Of a stretch of DNA of 37,532 nucleotides, positions 25,559 through 33,476 are shown piece after piece. The DNA lies in contig NZ_JAUMTY010000001.1 in the NCBI RefSeq assembly GCF_030530965.1, positions 98,723 to 136,254 on the forward strand. The letters run 5' to 3'. The translations under genes and the position numbers were made by a program. Positions within the stretch are counted from its first letter, which is position 1. Each line of letters begins with the position of its first letter. The stretch is from Corynebacterium sp. (lineage in GTDB: Bacteria > Actinomycetota > Actinomycetes > Mycobacteriales > Mycobacteriaceae). The notes beneath the pieces are model-generated. The model made no database searches, was not told the origin of the DNA, and was given only the letters and a program-made list of their open reading frames with translations.

Positions 25559-26296
25559 ATGGCTTTAACGTTATTACCCGCAGTAGATGTGTCCGACGGT
25601 CAAGCTGTTCGTCTCGTTCAAGGCGAAGCTGGGAGCGAAACCACGTATGGTCGCCCCCTTGATGCCGCGATGGCGTGGCAGAACGCTGGTGCGGAGTGGA
25701 TTCACCTCGTGGACTTGGACGCCGCTTTCGGCCGCGGTTCGAACTACGAACTGTTGAAAGATGTCATCGAGCGGGTGGACGTTAACATCGAATTATCCGG
25801 GGGGATCAGGGATGACGACTCGCTGCGCAGGGCATTAGATACCGGTTGCCGACGGGTGAATATCGGCACTGCTGCACTGGAAGATCCTGAGTGGTGTCGT
25901 CGGATCATCGGGGAGTACGGCGACCGCGTCGCCATCGGTTTGGATACCAAGCTCATCGACGGCGAGTGGCGGTTGCGCGGTCGGGGATGGGTTTCCGACG
26001 GCGGCAATCTGTGGGAAGTTCTTGAGCGCTTGGATTCGGAGGGCGTATCCCGCCTCGTCGTTACCGATGTCGGGCGCGATGGCACATTAGAAGGCCCCAA
26101 TATTGACCTTCTTCGCGACGTCGCGATGGCCACAGATGCCCCTGTCGTTGCATCGGGCGGAGTATCAACCCTCGACGACATTCGCCAGCTTGCGGCCTGC
26201 GTGGACGAGGGAATTGATTCAGCCATCATCGGCAAGGCCCTCTATGCAGGGAACTTTACCCTTGAAGAAGCATTAGCAGTCGCACAAGATTCCTGA
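25559..26296 (+). CDS. hisA: PriA-type isomerase (HisA, probably also TrpF)
   Basis: A 245-residue (beta/alpha)8 barrel that isomerises ProFAR to PRFAR in histidine synthesis. It aligns without gaps to the bifunctional actinobacterial PriA, with residues one lower than in the M. tuberculosis enzyme: Asp10, Arg18, Ser80, Asp129, Arg142 and Trp144 (in RLRGRGW), Thr169 and Asp174. The RGRGW loop with Arg and Trp is the one that PriA uses to accept both the histidine substrate and phosphoribosyl anthranilate. trpC in this window has no TrpF domain and no separate trpF is seen, which fits a double role. The ATG has TATGAT 6 nt upstream. Confidence 0.93.
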   Translation: MALTLLPAVDVSDGQAVRLVQGEAGSETTYGRPLDAAMAWQNAGAEWIHLVDLDAAFGRGSNYELLKDVIERVDVNIELSGGIRDDDSLRRALDTGCRRVNIGTAALEDPEWCRRIIGEYGDRVAIGLDTKLIDGEWRLRGRGWVSDGGNLWEVLERLDSEGVSRLVVTDVGRDGTLEGPNIDLLRDVAMATDAPVVASGGVSTLDDIRQLAACVDEGIDSAIIGKALYAGNFTLEEALAVAQDS

Positions 26297-26297
26297 T

Positions 26298-26332
26298 GGA
26301 GCCGTTCCTGAGAAGCCTGCGAAATAGGCTCC
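26298..26332. repeat. Overlapping inverted repeats between hisA and impA
   Basis: GGAGCC (26298-26303) can pair with GGCTCC (26327-26332), while AGCCT (26314-26318) can pair with AGGCT (26326-26330). The two hairpins exclude each other. No T tract follows. They lie just after the hisA stop. Confidence 0.4.
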
Positions 26333-26369
26333 CCGGGTTATCGGTAGTGAAAGGCTAGGTGACGGACCC

Positions 26370-27242
26370 GTGATTGAACATTCTGACTTGGTGGCATATT
26401 TGTCTATTGCCGAGCGCTTAGTCAAAGACTCTGAAGATCTTTTTTGTGTGAACATTGGTGCCCAGCCCTCTGTCATTAAGAACGAAGATCTCCAGGATTT
26501 CGCAACCGACGTTGATCTGTCACTAGAACAGCAGTTTCGCGAACAACTTGTGAAAGAAACTGGGTTCCCCGTTTTGGGCGAGGAATTCGGCTTGAAGGGT
26601 GGATCCACGACCTCCGGGGATGTTTCGCTCAACAGCATGGGCGGCGGTAAGCAGCCCGAAACAATGTGGTGTATCGACCCGGTGGACGGAACGTCCAATT
26701 ACACCGTCGCCAACCCGATGTGCGGCATTTTGGTCTCACTTATTCATAGGGGAGAACCGGTTATTGGGTTGACGTCGTTACCCCTGTTGGGACAGTTTTA
26801 TAGCGCTGTTCGCGGTGGGCCATTACATGTTAATGGTGAGCCATTTCCGCCATTGCCGAAAGATGACCCAGAAGTGATCCAAATTGGTTTCGGCTCTATT
26901 TTGTCGGGCCGACGCGGTCATGTTCCGCGACAATATCGCCAGAATTTACTTTTCAGTATCGGTGAATCATATCCGCGGATGCGTGTGACGGGATCTGTGG
27001 GCGCAGACTTAGCTTTTACTGCCGGCGGTGTTTTTGCGGGGACCCTGACGTTCAGCCCTAACCTGTGGGATAACGCAGCAGGTATCTGCTTAGTTCAAGC
27101 CGCTGGTGGCGTTGTTACGAACCTTGATGGTGAGCCCTGGACACCAGGAACAATTGGTCTGGTCGCGGGATCTCCAAGCATTCACTCGACGCTGCTGGCG
27201 AGGATCCATGCGGTTCCACGGCCTTTCGAACCACTAAGCTAG
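26370..27242 (+). CDS. impA: Inositol monophosphatase-family phosphatase (ImpA-like)
   Basis: A 290-residue magnesium-dependent phosphatase of the IMPase family. Seen are LGEEFG (Glu71, Glu72), CIDPVDGTSNY (Asp103, Asp106) and SPNLWDNAAGICLVQAAGG. Between the GEE and DPVDGT motifs is a Gly/Ser-rich stretch (residues 76-97) longer than usual. A gene of this kind sits between hisA and hisF in other corynebacteria (impA); the substrate is not proven, and histidinol phosphate, inositol phosphate or another sugar phosphate are possible. Start is GTG 26370; ribosome binding is weak. Confidence 0.87.
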   Translation: MIEHSDLVAYLSIAERLVKDSEDLFCVNIGAQPSVIKNEDLQDFATDVDLSLEQQFREQLVKETGFPVLGEEFGLKGGSTTSGDVSLNSMGGGKQPETMWCIDPVDGTSNYTVANPMCGILVSLIHRGEPVIGLTSLPLLGQFYSAVRGGPLHVNGEPFPPLPKDDPEVIQIGFGSILSGRRGHVPRQYRQNLLFSIGESYPRMRVTGSVGADLAFTAGGVFAGTLTFSPNLWDNAAGICLVQAAGGVVTNLDGEPWTPGTIGLVAGSPSIHSTLLARIHAVPRPFEPLS

Positions 27243-27375
27243 ATGCTTATGTCGTCGCGTGAAGCGGTTAGTCATTGTGGACGTGTCTAGGTTTACTAGC
27301 GCGTGTCTGCTTTACGTGGCCTTTCATTAATCTCGTTCGTGAATAATTATTAACTTATTGCCGAAAGGCGTTTTC

Positions 27376-30189
27376 ATGTCCGTAGCAGTCCGAGTTATTC
27401 CGTGTCTTGATGTGTCTCATGGTCGCGTCGTCAAGGGGGTCAATTTCGAGAACCTTCGCGACGCAGGCGATCCCGTCGAACTGGCGTCCCGCTATGACAA
27501 AGAGGGCGCCGACGAACTGACCTTCCTCGACGTGTCAGCGTCGACGGAAGCACGGGGAACGATGCTGGACGTGGTTCGACGCACTGCGGATGAAGTGTTT
27601 ATCCCGCTCACCGTCGGCGGTGGGGTCCGTAGCGCTGACGACGTCGACCAGCTATTACGAGCCGGTGCAGATAAAGTCAGCATTAATACCGCGGCCATTA
27701 AGAGGCCGGAACTGTTGCGGGAGCTTTCCCAGCGCTTTGGATCACAATGTGTCGTCTTGTCCGTGGATGCCCGGCGCGTTCCTGACGGCGGAACGCCCCA
27801 ACCGAGTGGTTTTGAAGTTACAACCCACGGCGGTACCCGAAGCGCCGGGATCGATGCGATCGAGTGGGCTCGTCGTGGTGAAGAATTAGGTGTCGGGGAA
27901 ATTCTTCTCAATTCCATGGATAGCGATGGTGTTAAGCAAGGGTTTGATAGTGAGCTTATTTCCGCCGTTCGTCAAGTGGTTCATATCCCCGTCATTGCGT
28001 CGGGTGGGGCTGGCGAAGCGAGCCATTTTCCTCCGGCCGTTGATTCAGGGGCAAACGCGGTGTTAGCTGCCTCGATTTTCCACTTCGGTGACGTGAGCAT
28101 TTCTGAGGTGAAGAGCGCGTTGGCAGCGGCGGGGCATGAGGTCCGGCATACCAGTCCTGCCGACTACCCGCTGGACCCGTCAATTGCTGCCCGTTTGAAG
28201 CGCAACGATAGGGGATTGGTTCCCGCTGTCGTCCAGGATGTGCATTCTGGAGAGGTATTGATGCAGGCGTGGATGGACGACCACGCATTGGCTTATACGC
28301 TGGCTACTCGACGAGGAACGTATTGGTCTCGGTCGCGGTCCGAATATTGGGTCAAAGGAATGACCAGTGGTCACGTTCAGAACGTTCGCGAGGTTCGGCT
28401 GGATTGTGATGGTGACACGATTCTTCTGAAGGTTGATCAGACGGGTGCGGCGTGCCACACCGGAACCCACACGTGTTTCGATAGCGACCTTGTTTTGACC
28501 GATTCATCGTCGACGTCGGACGCAGGGTTGTTGGACGTCGAGAATACGTCAGGCAACAAGAATGCCGGTGAGCCTAATGGCACGGCTGAGAAGCCTGAAG
28601 ACGACGCGGAACTGAACGATTCTGCTCGTTCGTCGGCCCCCGTCGGGGTTCCGGATCTCGGAGCCGGCCGCACAACGACGACGCGGGAACAGTTTCGCGA
28701 ATTAGCTGCTCACCATAGAGTCGTGCCCGTAGCGCGCAAAATCTTGGCCGACGGAGAAACACCGCTCAGCGCATACAATGCCTTGGCCCAGGACAAGCCA
28801 GGTACGTTCCTCTTCGAGTCGGCTGAACCGGGACGTTCCTGGTCACGGTGGTCGTTTATCGGCACAGGAGCAAGATCGGCATTAACCGTCCGCGATGGGG
28901 AAGCAGCATGGCTGGGCACCACTCCTGAAGGTGTCCAGACAGGAGGCAATCCCTTCGACGCCTTGAAGTCTGTGCTGAAGGAATTGCACACCGACCCCAT
29001 CGAGGGAATGCCACCGATGACGTCGGGAATGGTGGGATATTGTGGCCACGACGCGATTCGCTTTATCGAAGATATTCCCGATACCTGCGACAATGACCTC
29101 AAGATTCCGGAAATGATGCAGTTCCTTGTCGCGGACATGGTTGCCTTGGACCACCATGAAGGGACGATGTGGCTGATCGCTAATGCGTTCAATTTCAACG
29201 GCTCCGACGACAATGTCGACGAGGCCTATGACGACGCCGTCCGCCGTTTGGACTCATTAACCGAGCGTCTGAAGGCAGCGCGTGAACCGATGGTGAATAG
29301 TTTTACGACGCCCGAGCCTGTCGTCCGCCGCCAGCGCACTGCTGACGAGCACATGCGCCGGATCGAGTTGTGTAAAGAACACATTCGCGCCGGGGACGCC
29401 TTCCAAATCGTTCTGTCACAGCGCTTCGAGATTGACACGGATGTGCGGGCTCGCGATGTGTATCGGATGCTGAAGTATTCGAACCCCAGCCCTTACATGT
29501 ACCTGATGAATATTCCGTCGGACGACTTTTCGTCGGTGGAGTTCACCATCGTTGGGTCGTCGCCTGAGTCGCTTATCGCAGTCGACAATAATGTGGTGAC
29601 GACGCACCCCATCGCTGGTTCTCGGCCCCGCGGAGCCACAAGGAAAGCTGATCTGCAGTTTGAGCGCGAGTTAGCTGCCGACTCGAAGGAGAATTCCGAA
29701 CACCTCATGCTGGTTGACCTGGGGCGCAATGACCTGGGGAAGGTATGTATTCCTGGAACAGTCGAAGTCGATGATTTCCGCCATATTGAGCGGTATAGCC
29801 ACATCATGCACCTGGTCTCTATGGTCACGGGACAGTTGGCTCCGGGCATGACAGCGGTCGATGCCTTCATGGCGGCATTCCCCGCGGGAACTTTATCCGG
29901 GGCACCCAAAACCAGCGCATTGACCATCATTGACCAGCTCGAAGACACTCGCCGCGGCATCTACGGCGGAACCGTCGGATATTTCGATTTTTCGGGAAAC
30001 ACCGACCAAGCAATTGCCATCAGGACAGGGGTTCTCAAAGACGGCACGATGTATGTCCAGGCCGGTGGCGGGATCGTCGCCGATTCGGATCCTGTTGCCG
30101 AAGATGAGGAAACGCGGAACAAAGCTGCAGCTGTTTTGCGCGCAACGGCCGCTGCCGAAACAATTGTCGACGTTGATGGCTCGCTGTGA
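27376..30189 (+). CDS. hisF-hisI-trpE: HisF-HisI-TrpE triple fusion protein
   Basis: One open frame of 937 codons. Residues 1-256 are HisF, the cyclase half of IGP synthase, with catalytic Asp12 (IPCLDV) and Asp131 (LSVDARR). About 263-375 are HisI, phosphoribosyl-AMP cyclohydrolase: RLKRNDRGLVPAVVQ, QAWMDDHAL, SRSRSEYWVKGMTSGH, metal residues DCDGD (343-347) and Cys344, Cys360, Cys367. Residues 376-436 are an acidic Ser/Thr-rich linker. About 437-937 are anthranilate synthase TrpE: FESAEPG with Ser482 of the Trp feedback site, HPIAGSRPRGATR (744-756), DLGRNDLGKV, AGTLSGAPK and QAGGGIVAD. The ATG at 27376 has GAAAGG 6 nt upstream; TTG 27358 is before it. No in-frame ATG or GTG exists at either junction. 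TrpG and TrpD are not here. In other actinobacteria hisF, hisI and trpE are neighbours but separate. Confidence 0.95.
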   Translation: MSVAVRVIPCLDVSHGRVVKGVNFENLRDAGDPVELASRYDKEGADELTFLDVSASTEARGTMLDVVRRTADEVFIPLTVGGGVRSADDVDQLLRAGADKVSINTAAIKRPELLRELSQRFGSQCVVLSVDARRVPDGGTPQPSGFEVTTHGGTRSAGIDAIEWARRGEELGVGEILLNSMDSDGVKQGFDSELISAVRQVVHIPVIASGGAGEASHFPPAVDSGANAVLAASIFHFGDVSISEVKSALAAAGHEVRHTSPADYPLDPSIAARLKRNDRGLVPAVVQDVHSGEVLMQAWMDDHALAYTLATRRGTYWSRSRSEYWVKGMTSGHVQNVREVRLDCDGDTILLKVDQTGAACHTGTHTCFDSDLVLTDSSSTSDAGLLDVENTSGNKNAGEPNGTAEKPEDDAELNDSARSSAPVGVPDLGAGRTTTTREQFRELAAHHRVVPVARKILADGETPLSAYNALAQDKPGTFLFESAEPGRSWSRWSFIGTGARSALTVRDGEAAWLGTTPEGVQTGGNPFDALKSVLKELHTDPIEGMPPMTSGMVGYCGHDAIRFIEDIPDTCDNDLKIPEMMQFLVADMVALDHHEGTMWLIANAFNFNGSDDNVDEAYDDAVRRLDSLTERLKAAREPMVNSFTTPEPVVRRQRTADEHMRRIELCKEHIRAGDAFQIVLSQRFEIDTDVRARDVYRMLKYSNPSPYMYLMNIPSDDFSSVEFTIVGSSPESLIAVDNNVVTTHPIAGSRPRGATRKADLQFERELAADSKENSEHLMLVDLGRNDLGKVCIPGTVEVDDFRHIERYSHIMHLVSMVTGQLAPGMTAVDAFMAAFPAGTLSGAPKTSALTIIDQLEDTRRGIYGGTVGYFDFSGNTDQAIAIRTGVLKDGTMYVQAGGGIVADSDPVAEDEETRNKAAAVLRATAAAETIVDVDGSL

Positions 30190-30248
30190 GTTGTCGCCCG
30201 CCCGGATTCCGGATTGGCTGCGTCGTCTCCGAAGGCGAGTATCCAAGA

Positions 30249-30338
30249 GTGACGACGCTATATGCGCTGAGTAGCCTATTGAGCACGTGGTGGATACTCG
30301 GCGGCACACCCGACGAGCATGGTGACGTCGGGAAATAA
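30249..30338 (+). CDS. Possible 29-residue leader peptide with tandem Trp
   Basis: A short frame between trpE and the trp membrane-protein gene: GTG at 30249, stop TAA at 30336-30338. Residues 14 and 15 are both Trp (TGG TGG at 30288-30293), and the peptide contains LSSLLSTWWILGG. The same frame is open upstream to a GTG at 30186 that overlaps the trpE stop, giving a 50-codon alternative that would be translationally coupled. The ribosome binding signal (GAAGGCGAG, 9-13 nt off) is only fair. Trp-rich leaders regulate many trp operons, so this may be one; it may also be chance. Confidence 0.35.
   Translation: MTTLYALSSLLSTWWILGGTPDEHGDVGK
30310..30333 (+). promoter_or_regulatory. Hairpin after the tandem Trp codons
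   Basis: CCCGACG (30310-30316) and CGTCGGG (30327-30333) form a perfect 7-bp stem with a 10-nt loop. CTCG (30297-30300) could instead pair with CGAG (30315-30318), which would block the first stem. No T tract follows, so it is not a standard intrinsic terminator. Confidence 0.4.
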
Positions 30339-30374
30339 GTGACGATAGGGAACTAGTGCGGTGACGTTAGGGAG
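30323..30374 (+). repeat. Three imperfect GTGACG...GGGA direct repeats
   Basis: GTGACGTCGGGAA (30323), GTGACGATAGGGAA (30340) and GTGACGTTAGGGAGAA (30361) lie 17 and 21 nt apart, just before the ATG at 30383. A fourth GTGACG without the GGGA part is at 30249. The last copy includes the likely ribosome binding site. Confidence 0.5.
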
Positions 30375-30382
30375 AATGAACA

Positions 30383-31201
30383 ATGGGCTCACATGACTCG
30401 CGTCAGGACGACGCAACGGCAGCAGCCGCGTCGGAAGAAATGGCCTCAAACCCGACCGATGCGCACGTACACGAGGACGTCAACACGATGCCGACGAACG
30501 TAGAAACGGAGACGGACACGTCGAGTTCTCCCCACACCAAGCGACGGTGGTTAGGCCTCGCCCTGGTCGCGATTGGGGCGGTGGCTATCGGTGGAACATC
30601 CCGCATGACCTGGATGACCGTTCACGCCAACGACGATAAACAAGGTGAAGTGACACGCACCCTCGTCGGATCCACATGGGCCCCCAGCACTGACGCGATC
30701 GCTATTGCCCTCATTGCAGCATGCCTTGCCACCCTGGTTCTCAAGAGAACAGGCCGACGGATACTCGCAGCAGTCTCGGCAGTCATCGGTGCTGCATCCT
30801 TATGGACACCGCTCAATGTGCTCCTCACCTCACCGAGCACGACACGCGCACGAAATCTCCTCGTCAATGGGCAAGCAACGCAAAAGAAAAACGATCCGCA
30901 GACCTTGACCGAATGGGCCGTCGTCACGGGAGTAGATGTTCACAAAGTAGCGGTCATCCTTGCCCTCGTCGCGTCGGTTATCACCATCGCCGGTGCAATC
31001 ATCCTGTTCCTGTGGCCAGGAGTAGACACCGTTAAAGGAAGTAAATACGACACCGCCTCAGCCCGGCGCGATTCACTGGCGACGGACCTTGAGAACGATA
31101 GAGAATCAGGGCGCGTGCTGTGGGATGCGATGGACGCTGGTGTTGACCCAACACAAGACGATGCGGCCGATGTGGCCCGGCGTCGCGGGCTGCACAACTA
31201 A
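30383..31201 (+). CDS. Trp-region conserved membrane protein
   Basis: A 272-residue protein of the kind found between trpE and trpC in many actinobacteria (the trp-operon conserved hypothetical membrane family). A polar 50-residue N-terminal region is followed by four hydrophobic segments, about 53-72 (WLGLALVAIGAVAIGG), 94-115, 124-142 and 189-213 (KVAVILALVASVITIAGAIILFLWPG), and a polar C-terminal tail. WMTVHA after the first helix is a typical extracellular segment of the family. Its role is unknown; its fixed position suggests a link to tryptophan metabolism or transport. GGGAGA lies about 8 nt before the ATG. Confidence 0.8.
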   Translation: MGSHDSRQDDATAAAASEEMASNPTDAHVHEDVNTMPTNVETETDTSSSPHTKRRWLGLALVAIGAVAIGGTSRMTWMTVHANDDKQGEVTRTLVGSTWAPSTDAIAIALIAACLATLVLKRTGRRILAAVSAVIGAASLWTPLNVLLTSPSTTRARNLLVNGQATQKKNDPQTLTEWAVVTGVDVHKVAVILALVASVITIAGAIILFLWPGVDTVKGSKYDTASARRDSLATDLENDRESGRVLWDAMDAGVDPTQDDAADVARRRGLHN

Positions 31202-31313
31202 AGTCCACATCTGCGGGGAATGTCAGACAGGCATCATCGTGCCGATTTATGCGCCAGTCAGTGCTGCCTTTAGGATTAAGTACACCGCTGTAACACGGGC
31301 TGAGGAGTCGAAG

Positions 31314-32129
31314 ATGAGTTCGGTTTTAGACACTATCGTCGATGGCGTCTTAGACGATCTTGCAACCCGTGAAGCTCGCGTCAGTTTTGCGGACATCAAA
31401 GCACAATCGCATGACACGCCCGCCCCTCGTGATGCCATGTCCGCATTGTCTGCTCCTGGTGTGGGAGTAATTGCCGAAGTCAAAAGGGCAAGCCCATCCA
31501 AAGGAAGCCTGGCGCGAATCCCCGAGCCGGCCGAACTCGCCAGGCAATACGAAGCGAATGGTGCCAGAGTCATTTCCTGCCTCACCGAAGAACGACGCTT
31601 CAAAGGCAGTTTGGCTGACCTGGACGCCGTACGAGCAGCCGTCGATATTCCAGTCCTTCGGAAAGATTTTGTCGTCACTCCCTACCAGATTCACGAAGCC
31701 CGCGTTCATGGAGCGGACCTCATTCTCCTCATTGTGGCAGCACTGCAGCAGCCTCAGCTTGAGTCCCTCCTCGACCGCACCGAGTCCCTCGGGATGACTG
31801 CCATCGTTGAAGTTCACACCGAAGAGGAAGCAGAGCGCGCCATCGCCGCCGGTGCAAAAGTCGTGGGAGTCAACGCCCGCAACCTCAAAACACTCGATGT
31901 CGATACCTCCGTGTTCGGCACTATCGCGCCGGGTTTGCCGTCGGATGTCATTAAGGTCGCTGAATCGGGGGTGAAAGATCGCAATGATTTGCTGGCCTAT
32001 GCTGGTGCCGGTGCGGATGCGGTCTTGGTCGGCGAGGGGCTGGTTACCGCAGGTAATCCCGGTTTAGCGTGCAAGAGTTTGGTTGCTGCGGGCATCCACC
32101 CGGCATGTCCGAAGAATCTCGCCGAGTAA
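31314..32129 (+). CDS. trpC: Indole-3-glycerol-phosphate synthase TrpC
   Basis: A 271-residue (beta/alpha)8 barrel that cyclises CdRP to indole-3-glycerol phosphate. The catalytic residues are seen as AEVKRASPSKG (Glu55, Lys57) and LRKDFVVTPYQI (Lys117), with GVNARNLKTL and VAESGV later. It stops after the IGPS domain, so there is no fused TrpF. The start at ATG 31314 is fixed by GAGGAG 6 nt upstream; a longer open frame back to 31089 is not used. A possible TAGGAT -10 box is at 31271-31276. It lies 112 nt after the membrane protein gene. Confidence 0.96.
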   Translation: MSSVLDTIVDGVLDDLATREARVSFADIKAQSHDTPAPRDAMSALSAPGVGVIAEVKRASPSKGSLARIPEPAELARQYEANGARVISCLTEERRFKGSLADLDAVRAAVDIPVLRKDFVVTPYQIHEARVHGADLILLIVAALQQPQLESLLDRTESLGMTAIVEVHTEEEAERAIAAGAKVVGVNARNLKTLDVDTSVFGTIAPGLPSDVIKVAESGVKDRNDLLAYAGAGADAVLVGEGLVTAGNPGLACKSLVAAGIHPACPKNLAE

Positions 32130-32177
32130 TCTGCCGTCACCTGGATGCCGTGTCTATGCGAGTGATAAGGCACACTG

Positions 32178-33476
32178 GTGTGCGTGAGTAACTCAGAATC
32201 AGTTCATCGCAATCCGTATAGTGATCTGCCTACTATCGCCGATGTGTTCGCGGAGACGACATCGACTGAGCCCGATGATCGTGGCCATTGGGGTGAGTAC
32301 GGTGGCCGATACATTCCGGAGGCCCTGATGGGGGTCATTACCGAAGTTACCGACGCGTGGAACAAGGCGAGAACTGATCCTGAGTACATCGAGCAGTTGA
32401 ATGACCTGCATTTCCATTACTCAGGTCGGCCGTCGCCCCTGTATTATGCGTCGCGGTTTTCCGACGCTATTCATGCCCGCGTGTATTTGAAGCGGGAGGA
32501 CTTAAACCACACCGGGTCCCACAAGATTAATAACGTCCTGGGCCAGGTGTTGTTGGCTCAACGCATGGGCAAAAAGCGTGTCATCGCTGAGACGGGTGCC
32601 GGCCAGCACGGTGTCGCAACTGCTACGGCATGTGCATTGCTCGGTTTAGAGTGCCACATCTACATGGGGGCCGTGGATGCGCGGCGTCAGGCCCTGAATA
32701 TTGCGCGCATGCGGTTACTGGGCGCCGAGGTCACAGCTGTCACGATCGGTTCCCAGACTCTTAAAGATGCCATTAATGAGGCGATGCGTTTTTGGGTATC
32801 GCATGCCGATGACACGTACTACTGCTTCGGTACTGCAGCTGGCCCCCATCCCTTCCCGCAGATGGTTCGTGATCTCCAGCGAATCATTGGGTACGAAGCA
32901 CGCGAGCAAATCCTGCAGGCGGAAGGTCGCCTTCCCGACGCCGTCGTCGCTTGTGTTGGTGGTGGCTCAAATGCGATCGGTCTTTTCCACCGTTTTATCG
33001 ACGATTCCTCTGTTCAGCTCATCGGTGCCGAAGCCGGCGGTGACGGTTTTGAGACTGGTCGCCACGCTGCGACGATTACCGCGGGCAATGAAGGTGTCTT
33101 CCAGGGCTCGTATGCCGCGCTCATGGAAGATGAGGATGGGCAAATCGTCGAGTCTCATTCCATTTCGGCCGGGCTAGATTATCCGGGCGTAGGGCCGGAA
33201 CACTCGTATCTCCATCATGTCGGGCGTGCCGAGTACCTTCCCATCACGGATTCACAAGCCATGGATGCGTTCATGCTCTTGTGCAAGACCGAGGGAATTA
33301 TCCCTGCCATCGAGTCTTCGCACGCACTTGCAGCAGCACGAGTGTATGCCGATCGCTGGGATCATGACTCAGATGACGGCCCACTTCTGATCGTCAACGT
33401 ATCGGGCCGCGGCGATAAAGATGTGGACACCGCCGCGAAGTGGTTTGACCTTAAACCCAAGGAGGAGCTGGACTAA
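32178..33476 (+). CDS. trpB: Tryptophan synthase beta chain TrpB
   Basis: A 432-residue PLP enzyme joining indole and serine. Seen are GHWGEYGGRYIPEALM (37-51), the PLP lysine in HTGSHKINN (Lys116), ETGAGQHGVATATA, the phosphate loop VGGGSNAIG, and LDYPGVGPEHSYL. Length is normal for the TrpB1 type that pairs with TrpA. The first GTG (32178) has AAGG 7 nt upstream; another GTG at 32184 is possible. The stop overlaps the trpA start by one base (TAATG), so translation is coupled. Confidence 0.97.
   Translation: MCVSNSESVHRNPYSDLPTIADVFAETTSTEPDDRGHWGEYGGRYIPEALMGVITEVTDAWNKARTDPEYIEQLNDLHFHYSGRPSPLYYASRFSDAIHARVYLKREDLNHTGSHKINNVLGQVLLAQRMGKKRVIAETGAGQHGVATATACALLGLECHIYMGAVDARRQALNIARMRLLGAEVTAVTIGSQTLKDAINEAMRFWVSHADDTYYCFGTAAGPHPFPQMVRDLQRIIGYEAREQILQAEGRLPDAVVACVGGGSNAIGLFHRFIDDSSVQLIGAEAGGDGFETGRHAATITAGNEGVFQGSYAALMEDEDGQIVESHSISAGLDYPGVGPEHSYLHHVGRAEYLPITDSQAMDAFMLLCKTEGIIPAIESSHALAAARVYADRWDHDSDDGPLLIVNVSGRGDKDVDTAAKWFDLKPKEELD

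Noticed and set aside
27243..27375. Leader peptide or riboswitch before the fusion gene
   Set aside because: The AT-rich gap holds no frame with repeated His or Trp codons and no clear paired structure; it most likely holds a plain promoter.
31089..31313. N-terminal extension of the trpC frame
   Set aside because: The first 75 codons overlap the end of the membrane protein gene and do not resemble TrpC; GAGGAG fixes the start at 31314.
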